From assembly GCA_005656395.1 (NCBI GenBank), contig SRSI01000031.1, forward strand, positions 62,001 to 126,000: a DNA stretch of 64,000 nt, given 5' to 3'. The notes under the pieces were generated by a model. The model was not told where the DNA came from and did not search any database. It saw only the letters and a program-made list of their open reading frames with translations. Source of the stretch: Strongyloides papillosus. Its lineage: Eukaryota; Nematoda; Chromadorea; Rhabditida; Strongyloididae. Within the stretch, counting starts at the first letter, position 1, and each line of letters starts with the position of its first letter. Shown here piece after piece: positions 1-13,555 of the stretch. The translations under genes and the position numbers were made by a program.

Positions 1-3000
1 GAATAGTCAAACTTAATCAACCTTTTTTTTCCTCCCATATATGTGTATAATGAATTCACTCTTGTAAAAAAAGGTATATTAAAAATGTGGATAAAGAGAG
101 TAAAAATATTTTATAGTAAGTGAATGGGGAAGAGATAAACAGATATGGGTAGATAAAGTAATACATGTCAATAATAATCATGAAATATCTATCTTTTTTT
201 TCTTTTTATTATTACAGAGTATATATAGAAATTAATAGTAACAGTAGGAAGAAATTTTTGAAGTATAAGTGTATGGTATTAATATATATGTAAATAAAGA
301 GTATAAAAATAAAAATCTTTCCGCAAAAGATTTTTTGACAAATGCTATGAATAAGAAAATAAAAGTATTAAGAATAGAAAGTAATTGTGAGTGTTGTATC
401 TTGAGTTTTTGGTAAGATACAAAAAAAAGAAAAGAAGAAGAAGAAATGTAAAATATATTATTAAGAATGTATAAGAATAAGAAATGGAAAGAGAGAGAGA
501 GGTGTGAGGAAGTGAGGGAAAATAATATGTCTGACAGGGGAGAGGAGAAGAAGAAGAAATCAAGTTTTATTTAAAGAAAAGCTTTTCAAGAAGTTTCATT
601 TAAGTTAAAGGTATAGATGATAATAAGGAGACGGCGATTGTGTGATGGGAGATATATATTTATATGTAAGAAATAATACAAAAATAACAGGAAGACGTCT
701 TTGGGAGGTTTTTTGTGCTGTTCAGATAGGAAGTATTATGTGTGTGTGGTAGTGGTGGTCTTATCAAAACTAGGTAATACTAGGATACTAGAAATAAAAA
801 AAGAAGTAGATTGTGTCTCATTTTTAAATGTATATATATTATTTTTATTGTCAGTTGAAGAAGAAAAGAAGATTTAAAGAAAAGTCTTGAAGAATGGTAG
901 TTTTCTATAAAGACTAGTATTTGATTATTTGAAAAAGTATCAAAAACATATTTCCTGTTCCTTATTATTATTTTAGAATACATGTAACTTTATTATATAA
1001 CGTTACTATAATGATACTTTCCTTCCTACTCTTCTTCTCTTTCTTCATCTGACAATCCTCAATCTGACATCATCCTTTTAGTCATCAACATTTTCAAATA
1101 GTTTCAATGTCTCTCAATACAAATATAAATGAGGGACATTATAAAAATCAAAAAAATATTACTAACATTATGAATGAAAGAATAGGTATAAAAAATATAT
1201 TTATAAATAATTGACGGTGGAGGAAAATAAAGACGTTAAGAAGTTTTATCATCCATTTACGGAGTGCTTTTTAAGCCGGAAAGCCACTCTTTAAACAAAT
1301 TCTTAAAAGGCGTTATAACAAGAAAGTTTCAAGTTCACAGCCACCTGATATGCAGGTTTTTGAATAACCGTCAATTTTTTGTTTACTTATCACTTTGTCG
1401 GAAAATCATGTATATTTACTTACCTTATAAATACCTAAAACGGCAAGAGTACGTTAATAGGTTAGAAAGTTTATTAATTAAATTCAACACTACTTTCCTT
1501 CTTCTTTTTACATTCTTTTTTTATAATTCTATATTGTAGTTCAGGGTAATGTCTTGATCTTGAGAATTAATGGATTGCTCCGGATTAGGTAAAGATCGTT
1601 ATGTAATCATAGTTCAAATTCTTGAGTAATCATAATTATTCATGTACCCCTTTATCACATGTATAAATAAATATGATTTTTTAAGAAATTCCCTATCTCA
1701 TATCAATAATTTTGTTAAAAAAATCAATTGTAATGATAGAAATAAAATTTTTTGACAACCTTCTATGAGACATTGACATAATAAAAAAAGAAAGAACGAG
1801 TTCGATATTGATATAAAATTTTCCTCATTTCAATAATTGATATTCGATGAATGATAGTAATACTGTAAGTATCACTTATATGGCATTCACTGACCTAAAA
1901 TATGTAATAAAATTATTTAACACATTGATGGTGGTCATAAAAATGTTTTAAAGAAAAAGAAATGAAACATGAAAAGGAGATTGTTATGTGATGTAATTAT
2001 ATTGAATTGTAAAAGAGCGGCTATATTTTGAAGGTGGTAATAGTTATGATAAAATATTTAATATCTTCTTTTATTATCCTTTTGATATGGATATTATGAA
2101 AAAGGAAAGGTAAATTATTAGTGATACTTTTTATGTAAATGTTTAATGATAATAAATTAGTTTTTTAATCATTTTATTATTAATTTGATTATTAATAGTG
2201 TTTTTAACTTTTTATGATTATTTTTATTGTTGTTATTACTTTATCAATTACCAATATCCTTTAATTAACTATAAAATATATATCATAATTAAATTATGGG
2301 TCATATTTCATGATAAATAAAATAGGCCTTATAAAGCATGTGTTTATCCTATATATCTTAAATTTTGAAAAAAAAAAGTAGAATGCTATACATGTATACA
2401 AAATTCATTCTTTTTCATCTGTTTTCCACTGTCATTTCTCATAGTATGAAATGTAATAATGATACTGTGTAAATATTTGCTTAAGCTCTGATGGAAAGGG
2501 TGGGGGTATGAATGATTATGATAAAGTGAGATCCTACATTTTCAAAAGAATTATATATGTATATTCTATATATATAGATGTGGTGGTTGTGTTCATATAT
2601 AGAAAGTTTTCCTTAACAAAAAAGGATATAAATTTGGAGTTTTAAAGGTAAAATGAAAATAAATCCATCAACTTTACATATTAAATGATAAAGGAAATAA
2701 AAATATTTATCATAAAAAATAAAGTTATATATCATAAGTTATTTTACTGTATCTATATTAAAACTTTTATCTCTACCATATAGGGAAAATATTTTTTTCC
2801 ATCATATAAAATGACAGTGAAAGTAGTAAGTAGATATGTAATGAAAAAAGAAGAATAGTAAAAACAAAAAGATCGGTAAAAAAATAATAAAGTTTTGAAA
2901 ATAAAAATATTTGGCAAAGAAAATAAGTATATATATTAGTGGTATAAATAATAATTGCGATGGTTAACAATAAAATGAAAAGTTTATAATGTAGGGAGTA

Positions 3001-3671
3001 TGTGGTGGAGCTTCCATCTTATAGTAGCGAAAGGCTAATATTTGTTGATGTAATATTTGTCAATATTAACATCTCAAACATTTACATTTTGACCTTTGGA
3101 GAAAATAAGATTAAATTGAGAAAAAGAATAATTAAATTGGAATGTTTAAAGATAAACTTATATATACTTTTTTATTCTATTTTCATTCAAGTGATAAGAG
3201 AGATTTATTTATGTGTATTATTGTTAATGATGATAACAAAATCATCTTTTGCAACATTACATTATTGTTGATTTAACTAAATAATATTATTATATTTATA
3301 AATTTTTGATAAAGTTATTTATTTTTCAAACAAAAGAAATAATGAATTTCTAAAAAATATATTATATCACCAATTCATTAAAATATAATATTGATATTTT
3401 ATAATATATACTCTTTTAACAATAGACTTTAATTATAGAAAAAAATGGTTTAACAAGAAAAAAGGCAACTATCCAAAGTTGAATGTGTGTTTGACAAATC
3501 TCGATTCACATTTGTTTGGAGGTGAAGATATAATTAAAAAATTAATAAGATACATTATTATAAACAATAATTATACAGATTTTTTATATATATAAAAATA
3601 TTAATCAATACCGCATCTTATAGTTTTTTTTAATTTAATTTTGTTCTTAGTTATTATAAAAAAAATCTGTA
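1..3671. other. Long gene-free stretch downstream of the FoxA gene
   Basis: No convincing coding region is seen. The short open frames (60-90 codons) have no family signature, no signal peptide followed by a structured domain, and no splice partners. A purine-rich GA tract lies at about 415-560. A slightly less AT-rich patch at about 1260-1420 contains one TGTTTAC, a match to the forkhead core site, but a single match in AT-rich DNA is weak. The stretch probably holds the 3' UTR of the forkhead gene and regulatory DNA. Confidence 0.6.
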
Positions 3672-5343
3672 TCAATCCAAATTTGGTATAATCCTCTGTT
3701 CAAGGTTAGGAGTAGAAGTTGTAACATATGTATTTTGATAGGTAGAATAGTTATTATTGTTACCGGTACCTTGATTACTATACATATTAAATTGATTCCC
3801 ATTTCCTGTAGTATAAAAAGATGATGGATCTAGAATATTTTTACCGTCAAATAATGTGTTAATAGAGAAAGCTGATTGATTTGGAACATTATTAGAAAAA
3901 TCTTGTGAACCATAGATATTTGTAAATGATGTACCATTATATGGTATATAACTAGCAGACATTGATGGTAAATTACCAACAGAAGTTATAATAGAAGGAC
4001 TACTTGTTGTAATAAATGACGTCGGTGAAACTAACGATGTTGTTGAATTATTATTGTTAATACCATTAATTATTGGCGAAGATGATTCTTGCTTAATAAT
4101 TTGATTAGGACTATTATTACGTGAATGAATTGATGATATATCAGTTGTTGATGTAGGACTTGATGATGCTGTAATATTTGATGAATTTTGTAAATCATCC
4201 GAATTATTTAGTATTTCTCCTTTTAACTCATTATCTGATCCTTCAGAATACGTCTGTGACTGTGAACCATTAGATGATTCTCTTTGCATTTTACGGTTGC
4301 TCTTTTCACGATTTGGTAACTTGAATCTTTTCTGTCTTCTCAAATAACAGCCATTCTCAAACATATTACCGCATAAATGATGAAGTGACCAAAAAGAACC
4401 TTTACCTGGTTTATCTGGTGTTCTAGGAACTTTAACAAAACAATCATTAAATGATAAAGAATGTCTAATACTATTTTGCCATCTTTGTTGATTATTTTTA
4501 TAGTATGGAAATAAATCCATAATCCAATTATATATTTCATTTAATGTTAGCATTTTATTTTCACTTTTCTGTATAGCCATTGTTATTAAACTAATATAAC
4601 TATACGGCGGTTTAGCATGACCATAACCATTTTTTTTAATTCTAGCAAAATCAGCAGCAGTCATATTTTGTTCACCAGGTTTACAGGGAAGTTTTGAAAC
4701 AAAGTTATTTTCATTAACTGCAAAATTTGAACAACTATCTAATGATGATAAACTATTTGGTGTTGTTTTTTGTTGAACTCCTGAGATCAATGTACCATTT
4801 CCTGTTTGAAAGTTACCATAGGCAGTAGCCATATGTACACCATTTCCTGATGTGGTAACGTAAGGTGTTGCATATGCTGTTGCTGCTGTATTATATGGAT
4901 AAGCATATGAATTATATGAATTTAATGCTGTTGTTGTGTAACTTGGTATCATAGATGTAGTATAATCTTGTCCTGTCATACTCTAAAATAAGAATACATT
5001 TATTAAACTATTTTTTCTAATAAATATAATGATAATATATTGTAAAAATTTTAATATCATATATCTTATAAATGTATGAGGTGGAGTTTCCTTATATTTC
5101 TTCAATCATCTCCATCTCTTGTCTTATCATTTTGCTATTGCGCATTAAAAAATTTTATAAACCTTTTATACACTTTTTAAGGTTAATGAGTTATGATAAG
5201 ATTATTCTTATCAATGACATTTTGTAAACAATTTTTTAATATATTATATTATAATATCAAAAACTTACAACAGATGTTGTTTGATAAAGATTGTTAGCAT
5301 CAAGTGTTAATCCTGTAGCTCCAGATCCACTTGTTGTCAACAT
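3672..5343 (-). CDS. pha-4: FoxA-type forkhead transcription factor (PHA-4-like)
   Basis: Predicted 461-aa nuclear DNA-binding activator. Two exons: 5343-5269 (25 codons) and 4982-3672, joined in phase 0 at a GTAAGT donor and a TTTTAG acceptor. The winged-helix domain is at about residues 148-248, starting [15 protein letters not shown] and containing the recognition helix [18 protein letters not shown], which is characteristic of the FoxA subgroup. A C-terminal AFSINTLF at about residue 396 matches the FoxA conserved region II transactivation motif. The rest is low-complexity Ser/Thr/Asn/Tyr sequence. In C. elegans the single FoxA gene, pha-4, specifies pharynx and gut and acts in diet-dependent lifespan, so orthology is the simplest reading. 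The gene stands alone between gene-poor flanks. An additional upstream first exon or alternative promoter cannot be excluded. Confidence 0.93.
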
Positions 5344-8300
5344 CCTTCTTTGTAACAAAAGTTTTTATATAGAAAAATATTATAGCAATAAAAAAATATG
5401 TTGTTAAAAAATAGCAATAGAATAATGGATATTATGCTATTTTCGATACTTTATTTATAGTATAACTGATTTAAAAAAATTTTAGGTGAATATTTTTATC
5501 TAAAATGTTAAAATAATAAATTTCATAGTAAATAATAATAGCACATGTAGAGATATAACGTTTTTGTTTTAATAAAGTAATAATATAAAGTACTACTATC
5601 TAAAAGGGGCTAATAACAAAAAGTTCTTTTCCATATCATAATAATATTTTGAGTTGAAAATATTATTATTTAATAAAGATGATACTCTTTCCATTAAAAT
5701 AAATTATTAATATTAAAATTAAAAAAAAATAATAAAACGAAGCAAATATTTTTAAATTAAACGACATTTTAATCGTTCTTCACTTTAACACTCATAAAAA
5801 TTTTTCCTCAACTACTTCAATAAAAATATATTACATGGTATATAATCATTTTATCTCTCTCCATTCTCCCTCTCTATGCATTTTCATTTTGTATTTTGAT
5901 GAAAATATAAAGAAGTAGAAAAGAGGAGATAAAATTTTTGTGACGTTTTAAGACTTGTTCTCAAGACTGGATTCATGCAATGTTTTAATGAATTAAGAAA
6001 TAAACCATCTTTTTTGATATAAGAGATGGAAAAAATTTTTTTTCTATTCATTTGTCATTTTTCTATGAAAAGGAAGACTGTATTGAATTTACAGGAAATT
6101 ATAAACAAGAAATATATATATATATATAAAAGAAGAAAAGATATAGTACTTAGAATTGTAACATTTCTGTTCACCATACATAAAAGTGACACAACTCATA
6201 TGATCATAATTTTAAAATTTTTAATCATTGCACTTTACCTTTCCTTTTTTTAAAGATAATACCTTTAATTTTATATAAGAGAAGCATTTTAAAAAAAAAT
6301 CTAAAGTCAGAAAGTCTTTTATGTTATCGTAATATTGATATAATCTTTGTTCTATCAGTATAAAAGTAGTAATATTTGTTGATAAAGTAAAAATGGAACA
6401 TTTAGTAAACATTACTTGAAATGGTGCCGAAACATATTAACCCTATTCATGATACTCTTTTTTATTGTATATTTGTTTAATTTAACTAAAATGTTAAAGG
6501 AAACCAATATATTGTAAAGAAATGTTATTTCAAATAAAAATTGGAGTAAAAAAATATAAACTACAGGGTATCAATAACTTTTTTAAGTAAGTATAAAAGT
6601 ATATAAATACAAAAATTGAGTTACTTCATTGGAAGAATAGAAAAATGATGTGAGTTGGTTAAGCAAATAAAATGCATCAAATAATTACAGGAAGGAACAA
6701 TATAATATAGAAGGCAAATGGAGGAGTTTCTTTTTCTCCACCTCAAAAACTGGCGGAGTCTTTTCTCTTGGTTGGCGATTGTAGGTGGAGTCATGGACAA
6801 ATGAAGCAGCCAATCTCCATGATGTGTTGAAAATGTATATGCTAGTGCATACATACATACATCTGTTAATATTATGTGAATGCGCCTCTACATCTGCTGA
6901 GGTTTTTTCTTCACCCATTCTCATCATATGGAGAGTCTTCAAAAATACTTTTTAAAATGAATGAAATAAGATAGGGAAGAGGAAGAAAACACCAAGATAC
7001 CGAATAATATGAGAAAAAAACGATATTTTTTTTTGTCTTATCATACTAGAATTATATATACTAATGAGAGTATGTCAAAAAAATATATATAAATATTTTT
7101 TGGTTCTCTTAAGTGAGTAAGAAGATTTACTATACTCTTCCCACTACAAATCTTGATTTTATTTGTTGCAAAGAGAAATATATGAGAAAGATTACAAAAT
7201 AAATTTCTTTTTCCACATCACTAGAAAAGATTTATTATAAGAAGTAATCATCATCATACATATTTCCTAAGATTAAAACTTTTTAACTTATGAGTATTTC
7301 AAAATAAATATAAGTAAGGTATGAGTGTCATAAAGGTATATATTTATAACTCATACTATGATCACTATAAAAATAAGTCTTGAAATAATTACTTTCAAAT
7401 CACAAAGACCAACAAAAGAAAAAAAAAGATTTATATGATATAATATCTTTTTTATATTCATTACACATGATAATAAAAGAATTTGATGAAAAAAAAGTCT
7501 TTTTTCATAATAAGATAGATATCCTCACTTAAGTGAAAATTTGAACAAGTGAGACAATTGAAAACATGAACTCATTGTCATTTGTTGATCATTACTAATA
7601 CTAATAATATTCTTATTGAAATTTTATTAAAGATAGTATGTAAAAACTGTGAATATAGTTGTTATGGCACTTTTCTATTGTTAAGGTAAACAAAACTTAC
7701 ATTAATAATTGTGAAAAGATAGGACACTTGTTAAGTGATCATATCCTTTCATTCTTATATCCAGGCTATATATCTACTTAATGTTTGTTTTTGAATTACT
7801 TTGTTATTTTTCTCTCTCACTCTCATTTACTCTTATTCTCTCTTATTTTTAATAACTATAAATCTTTACCATATATGTAGATTTATATTAGTATTATAGT
7901 TTTTAATGAAGAGGATTATAATGTCATAATAAATGTTTACATACTAAATTTTGAGTACCTTCTTGATCCTAATAATAATAATTTATAAGAAGGTTAAGTA
8001 AAAAAAAATAAAGAAGAAATTATACTTTTGTAGAAAACATTTCATAAAATAGAAAATAATGGATAACTGTAGGATATTTACTCATTTAATAATGATGAAG
8101 GGGGAAAGGCATTAAAAATTAGTTGAACTTTGAAAATTGGACATTAAACTCTCAATATTACACTTAAACAAAACTAGAGGGTATGAAATACCCGGGAATA
8201 TGAGATTGTACTACAAGGACACTTATGAAGTGCCAATAATGAATGTAGGGTCCTTGTTTACTAGTCATATCATAGGAAATGAAGCCTTCAGGAGATATTT

Positions 8301-9578
8301 TATTACAACAATAATACTGTAAAATAAAGGAAATAAAAGCTTCAGGCAGGTTTATAAGGACATGATAATATTATTATACATATATATATTTCATATATTA
8401 TTTCAATATACAAAATATATAGTTTATATATATTCTAAATATGTCCAGCTTCTTACATAATGAAAATAATACATCAGGAAATAATATAAAATAGATATGA
8501 AAAGCATATATAAAATTAAAAATTATATTATTCACTCTAGAAATCTTTTTTTTTTATTAAACTTTTCATTTATATATAAAATATTTTTGGGAGATATGAA
8601 ATTTTTAAAATACAATGGATTATATGTTTGCATGAAGACTATGATAACAAAGATTATGTCCCACTACAATGTTAGCTCACCTGTTTTATTGATAATAATT
8701 ATCTAAAAAAATCCACGTCGTTTTCTATGTATAGAAGGATAGAAGAAGAGTGAGGTATATGTATACATTTCATATATTAAAATATTTTATATGGAGTACA
8801 GAAGTTAGAAAAAAGAAAAGATACCGACGACAGGTGATCAAACTTATGAAAAGAATATTTTAAATGTAAATAAATTTAAATTGATGAATTAGTAATATTT
8901 TATATCATCTAATTATAAGTTCTTTTTTAATTTAATTACTCAAAATTAAAAAAACTTTGACTAAGGAGGATGATGACTTTTAATGATATTGTTACTTTCT
9001 TTACCTTTTTCCTCCATTACTCTCATTCTTCATTCCATCATTTTTTTTATATAAACTATATTGGATTTAAAAAATTAGTTCTTTTCCTGTTCAATAGTCC
9101 AGAACATACTATTTAATTTGAGATTTTGTCTTTATCGGCATTTTGAGATGTTTTATCTTATAAGAAGATAGGTGAAAAAATGTTGAAGAGAGGTAAAAGA
9201 GGTAATTGAGTTGAAGGTTATTAAGAAAAGCACTTTAAAAAAAGAAGTTAAAAGTATTTGATTATTAAGAGTTATTGAATAAATTTCAAACATCTACATA
9301 ATACCATATAAGCTAAATAAACAAAAAAAGTCAAAGACTTTTGATGTGATGGAACAGTTATTTGATAAGTCTTGTCGGTTTGGTATATTAATAAAAGAAT
9401 ATTTAAAAGGTATATCATGTTACAAGGAAAGTTTATGTAAGGTATAGAAAAAAGTTGATTTTTAATAAAACAGCTGAGTTAATGAATGATCATTTTGTTG
9501 TAACAATTTTTGATTATTTAAAGGTTTAAATGATTTTAAAAATTTTAAAATAAAATTTTTGACAATTTATTTTACATT
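5344..9578. other. Long gene-free stretch upstream of the FoxA gene
   Basis: No supported gene. The likely promoter and enhancers of the divergent forkhead gene lie here. Two patches have visibly more balanced composition than the surrounding AT-rich DNA: about 6690-6930 (inverted CCAAT-like boxes, GGAG/CTCC motifs, an ACATACATACAT run) and about 8130-8360 (a GGGTAT/ATACCC short inverted repeat and a TGTTTAC forkhead-like site). Both carry open frames of 60-85 codons without recognisable content. They are candidates for regulatory elements or non-coding RNA. Confidence 0.5.
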
Positions 9579-10170
9579 ATGTTGGGATTATTATTTTTAT
9601 TTCTTGTGATATCATTTGATATTGTGTCATCAACATCATCATCTTGTATTCCATCTTGGTCAAACTGGTCCCCATATACATCATGTACCGAAGAATGTGG
9701 GGGTTGTGGTAAACCAGTTTCAACTCGTAAATGTATCATACAAAAAGATTGTCCGGAACAAAATTGTCTGTGAGTTATAAAGATTTTTAAGTTTTTTTCT
9801 ACCTTATTACTACAAGACAACAGTCACTCTTTTTTTTGGTATATTAAAATTAATTTTTATACAAGTTCTGCTTCAATAATCATATAACTACTCTTTTATG
9901 GTATAAATAAAATATTAATATATACACTACTCATAACAATACATAATGCATTTTAGAGGTGATTGGCAAAGAATACAAAATGATACAGCATGTGATGCGG
10001 CATTTAATATTGCTTGTAAAGCACCAAAATCATTATGCTGTGAAGGATACAGAGTTGTGATTGATAGAAGTTCAACAAACCCTAAAATTACATGTGCTTT
10101 TGGAAAAAATGGAACTTCTAAAGATAAAAAGAAACTTAAAAGAAATAATATAAAACATTATCAATTATAA
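9579..10170 (+). CDS. Small secreted thrombospondin type-1 domain protein
   Basis: Predicted 134-aa secreted protein in two exons, 9579-9769 and 9957-10170. The donor is GTGAGT and the acceptor TTTTAG, and the codon split by the intron encodes Leu. Residues 1-18 are a clear signal peptide (MLGLLFLFLVISFDIVSS). A TSP type-1 repeat follows, with the WSNW tryptophan ladder, paired Cys and a TRKC arginine-layer element. Exon 2 adds more Cys (ACDAAFNIACKAP, LCCEGY), so the disulphide-rich domain spans the junction. The tail is Lys-rich. TSP1 repeats usually bind glycosaminoglycans or matrix proteins. The specific family member is not recognised, but nematodes have many short secreted TSP1 proteins. 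Forward transcription isolates it from the forkhead gene. Confidence 0.8.
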
Positions 10171-11522
10171 AGCGTTCTAATAAAATATCTTCATTTCAAA
10201 TCTTATTAAAGAATATTTGTTTATATTATATTATATTATGTTATTTTTAATAATAAAAGGGATGGTAAATAGGAATACTTACTTTTATTTATACTTCATT
10301 TTCATGGATATTAATTTTATAGCATTGCTTTTAAATTGTTACTCATCAATGTTTTTGTCTTCTACAAAAGAAAAGTTATTCTTTATATTTTTTTCTTTTC
10401 TTCCAAATTTTATTATCATTTTTAAAGTAATGTAAATGATGGTGTAGTTTTAGTGATATAAAATTGTATAATTATTATTTTATGAGACAATAAATTGATT
10501 AATCACGACCATTATCTTGCTCATAACACATCACAACAATATGAGTAAAAATGTGTTAATTTGAAATGGAACTGTAATATTAACTGCTTTACGATAAAAA
10601 TATTTACCCCTTTTGGAAGTGTTGGAGGATGAAGAAAACAGCGAGAGATTTTGCTATTAATATTTCTATAAACAATATATTTAGGGGTTAAGAATTCACC
10701 TTAGCAACAGATGTTTTCAATCCACTTTTTCTTCTTCTAAATAAACAAAATATTTATTTTTATTGAATATTTATTGTTTACACTTTAAGGTGCTTTTATT
10801 TGTCAATTGTGATTTGAATTTATTTATTAAAATACTTGATAACTATTTTTCACTTTTTTTTTCATTTGAAAATGATTGATAATAAGATAAAAAAAGACTA
10901 ATCGCAAGGTATGATTTCATAAAGATGAAACATCTGTAATATATTATCTATTAAAAATTAAATAATTAAATGTGAAAACACATCTTTATTTGAAGTTATT
11001 TTTACCAGAAAAAAAACAAGCAATACATGTTTTTTTGCCATTTCATTAAGATAACATAATGTACTATAATGATAATGTTATTATCACTACTTTAGAAATC
11101 AAAAATTTTAAGATAATTTCATTGTACATTGATATTACATAAAAAAGTTTAACACAACAAATATTTAATAACAAAAGTAAATTAAATATAACATTATTTC
11201 TACAAAAAATGGAAAACTAAAGTGATAAATAAAAAATAGATGACCGTAATTCACATTCATCATTGATAAGTGATATTTTTTGAAAACAAAAAATTCAAAA
11301 AACATGTATCCTAGAAAACATTAGTTTTTGTCAATATAAGTTACATAACGATACTTCGAAAATTGTAGAATTGTGCATTTTTTTCGATTATTGGAAATAT
11401 TTTTCTGAATATAAAAAAATTTATTATACCCAAAAAAGTTTTTATTAATGTTGAGTAGATATAATTTGTACTTTGTTAAGATTAATTACTTTTAAAAGTT
11501 ATATGCTTATAAGAGCATTTTC
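10171..11522. other. Gene-free stretch
   Basis: AT-rich intergenic DNA between the TSP1 gene and the next frame. A hydrophobic 72-codon frame at 10217-10435 looks like AT-rich noise (Phe/Ile/Leu/Lys only). Nothing else is supported. Confidence 0.5.
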
Positions 11523-11843
11523 CTAAGAATGATAGTGTATGTTATGTAATTTTGTAAAAAATGTCTTTAAAATTGTAATGATTATTAGTTGTGATAATGT
11601 GGTAGATGAGATAAAATTATGAATAACGTCATTTTGGAAATTTTTAATGCATGATAAAAGATTAAGAACTTTTTTCAAAAATTTTAAAGAATTGTTTTCA
11701 TTATATCGCTTAGTAACAATTGAAAACGATTCATTAATGTTTCCCTTTAAAAATTCGCATAATGTATTGCAAAATGATAGATAATATAAGTTCCTCAAAC
11801 TCTTCGTAACATCTGCTACCAAAATTTTATTCAGTATTTTCAT
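11523..11843 (-). CDS. Hypothetical 106-aa protein
   Basis: An ATG-initiated frame of 106 codons without a stop, longer than most chance frames in this AT-rich DNA. The composition is mixed (Cys, Val, Thr and Asn besides Lys/Leu/Ile) and looks like a helical soluble protein: NKILVADVTKSLRNLYYLSF, then CEFLKGNINESF. There is no signal peptide, no known motif and no obvious second exon. It lies head-to-head with the DEG/ENaC gene, whose ATG is only about 100 bp away, so it could instead be antisense to that promoter. Treat it as unproven. Confidence 0.25.
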   Translation of the reverse strand: MKILNKILVADVTKSLRNLYYLSFCNTLCEFLKGNINESFSIVTKRYNENNSLKFLKKVLNLLSCIKNFQNDVIHNFISSTTLSQLIIITILKTFFTKLHNIHYHS

Positions 11844-11941
11844 TTACTTTATCAAAATCATCTATTAATTACAAAAAGCAAAAAAAGAAGTTAGTTCAAA
11901 GTATATATGTAGTTCAAATATCATTTAAATTATTATTTACA

Positions 11942-13555
11942 ATGAAAAATAAAATTTTAATGTCATTAATGTTTACTGTTAAAATATTATTTTTACTTTT
12001 TCTTAAAAAAGAGATTTATTTAGTTAATTGTAACATTGCAAATACATCCTGTGCAAATAATCTAAATTGTAATTCTGATAGTAATGATTGTAGCGATCAA
12101 AATGATGTTTCATGTAACTGCATAGGTAAGTACAAAGGCAAATATTATTTTTTGATTAAAAAATGTTATGTTAAAGTACATTTTATGTCAAAATTTCTTC
12201 CGTTTTTTAGTTATAACTAATATTCTATCTATTTTTTAATTTCTATAGATGATACATGTAATGAGAGTGAAAATGTATGCTATTCGAAATTTGGAGGATA
12301 TTTATGTAACAAATTAGATAGCTTAGCTACATGCAACTCAAATGATAAAAATGATATAAAATGCAAATGTAATGATGATGCACGTTATACAGAAGATTTT
12401 TGCCAATATAAAGTTGAAAGTTACAATAAAGCATCGGGATTAATTAATTCAGATGCTGGTATGAATATATTAAAATCTTCATATGGACAACCATATATTA
12501 TGAAGGATGCCTTTCCATATTTTTTATCCGAAACAGGAGCATCAAATGAAGAATTGTCAAAATTAAGTTGGGATTTAAAGGATTTATTAGTTTACACGAG
12601 ATTTGATAAAAGAGAATATGACAAAAATGTTTTTATTAAAAAGTCTTTTGATCCTGCTCTAGGAAATTGTTATACATTTAATCATCATCAGCTAAATGAA
12701 TCAGTTAGAACGTATTATAAAAAACTTGTTTATGGTTTTGAATTAGTACTACAACTTAACATAAATGATATGTTACCATGGGTTGAAAGTCCTCATTTTA
12801 AAGTATTTATTCATAATAGAAACGAAATAATATCTAAACAAAATATAAATTATAAAGCTGATATGTCAAGAAAGAATTTTTATTTCGTTACAAATAGTGA
12901 AGTTGTTAAATTACCAAAACCATACTCTTCATGTGTGAAAAATAATCAAATAGGTAAAAAAAAATTTTATTTCGATGGATCTTTTTCTGAGAATGGTTGC
13001 TATGTATCATGTTATATGGATTACATAAATAAGCATTGTGGTTGTCAGGACCCAGTTTATGGAATAAATTCAAAACTCAATAGGAATTGTCTTCTAGATG
13101 ATAGAGATTGTATTGAACAAATTATGAAGAAAAAAGGTGATCCTGTTTATTGGAAAGAATGTAAATGTTCTGTACCATGTCATTATATAGATTATCAGGT
13201 ATTATATTCAATGGCTCCATATCTAAAATGGGTAAGTATATTTTTTAAATTTCTTTGTTGAGTATAATTTATAAAAAAAATTTAGATGGCAGAATGTACA
13301 GCATTTAATCAACAAAATATGCATCCAGAAACTGATAGTAGATCAGTTAGTTGTCAAAATAACTGGAATGATCGTGCATGGATACAAGTAACATTAGGTG
13401 ATACTGTAAGAACATATAATGTTGAGAGTGCAAAAATGCCATTAACAGATTTTTTGACTATAGTTGGTGCTTTAACTGGTGCTTTAATTGGATTATCAAT
13501 TGTAACGGTTTTCGAATTAGTTATCTTATTTTTTCAATTGTGTAAAATATTATAA
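11942..13555 (+). CDS. DEG/ENaC channel subunit with Cys-rich N-terminus (EGAS-like)
   Basis: Predicted 478-aa membrane protein in three exons: 11942-12125, 12249-13231 and 13286-13555. The segment at about residues 4-24 is hydrophobic. It is followed by a Cys-rich region (about 28-120) with EGF-like spacing (CKCNDDARYTEDFC), then the extracellular ASC domain with the hallmark DLLVYTRF and DPALGNCYTFNH, the Cys-rich GCYVSCYMDYINKHCGC, and the second membrane segment (about 441-473). The pore element GLS is at about 458-460 and a conserved Glu at about 466. C. elegans EGAS proteins combine EGF and ASC domains in this way. The usual cytosolic His-Gly motif and the post-TM1 FPAVT-type segment are not visible, so the N-terminal hydrophobic stretch may be a signal peptide rather than TM1. 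Likely a cation channel subunit or regulator. Its 3' end faces the FAHD1 gene 32 bp away. Confidence 0.88.

Noticed and set aside
345..563. 72-codon minus-strand frame rich in Ser/Phe/Leu
   Set aside because: It is the complement of a GA-rich tract, with repetitive composition, no domain and no splice partner.
4340..4540. 66-codon minus-strand frame inside the forkhead exon
   Set aside because: It is a shadow of the forkhead domain in another frame.
6621..6942. Two overlapping minus-strand frames of 77 and 85 codons
   Set aside because: No ATG-plus-domain structure or family signature is visible. Kept only as a compositional island that might be regulatory.
9572..9820. 82-codon minus-strand frame opposite the TSP1 exon
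   Set aside because: Antisense shadow of the TSP1 coding exon.
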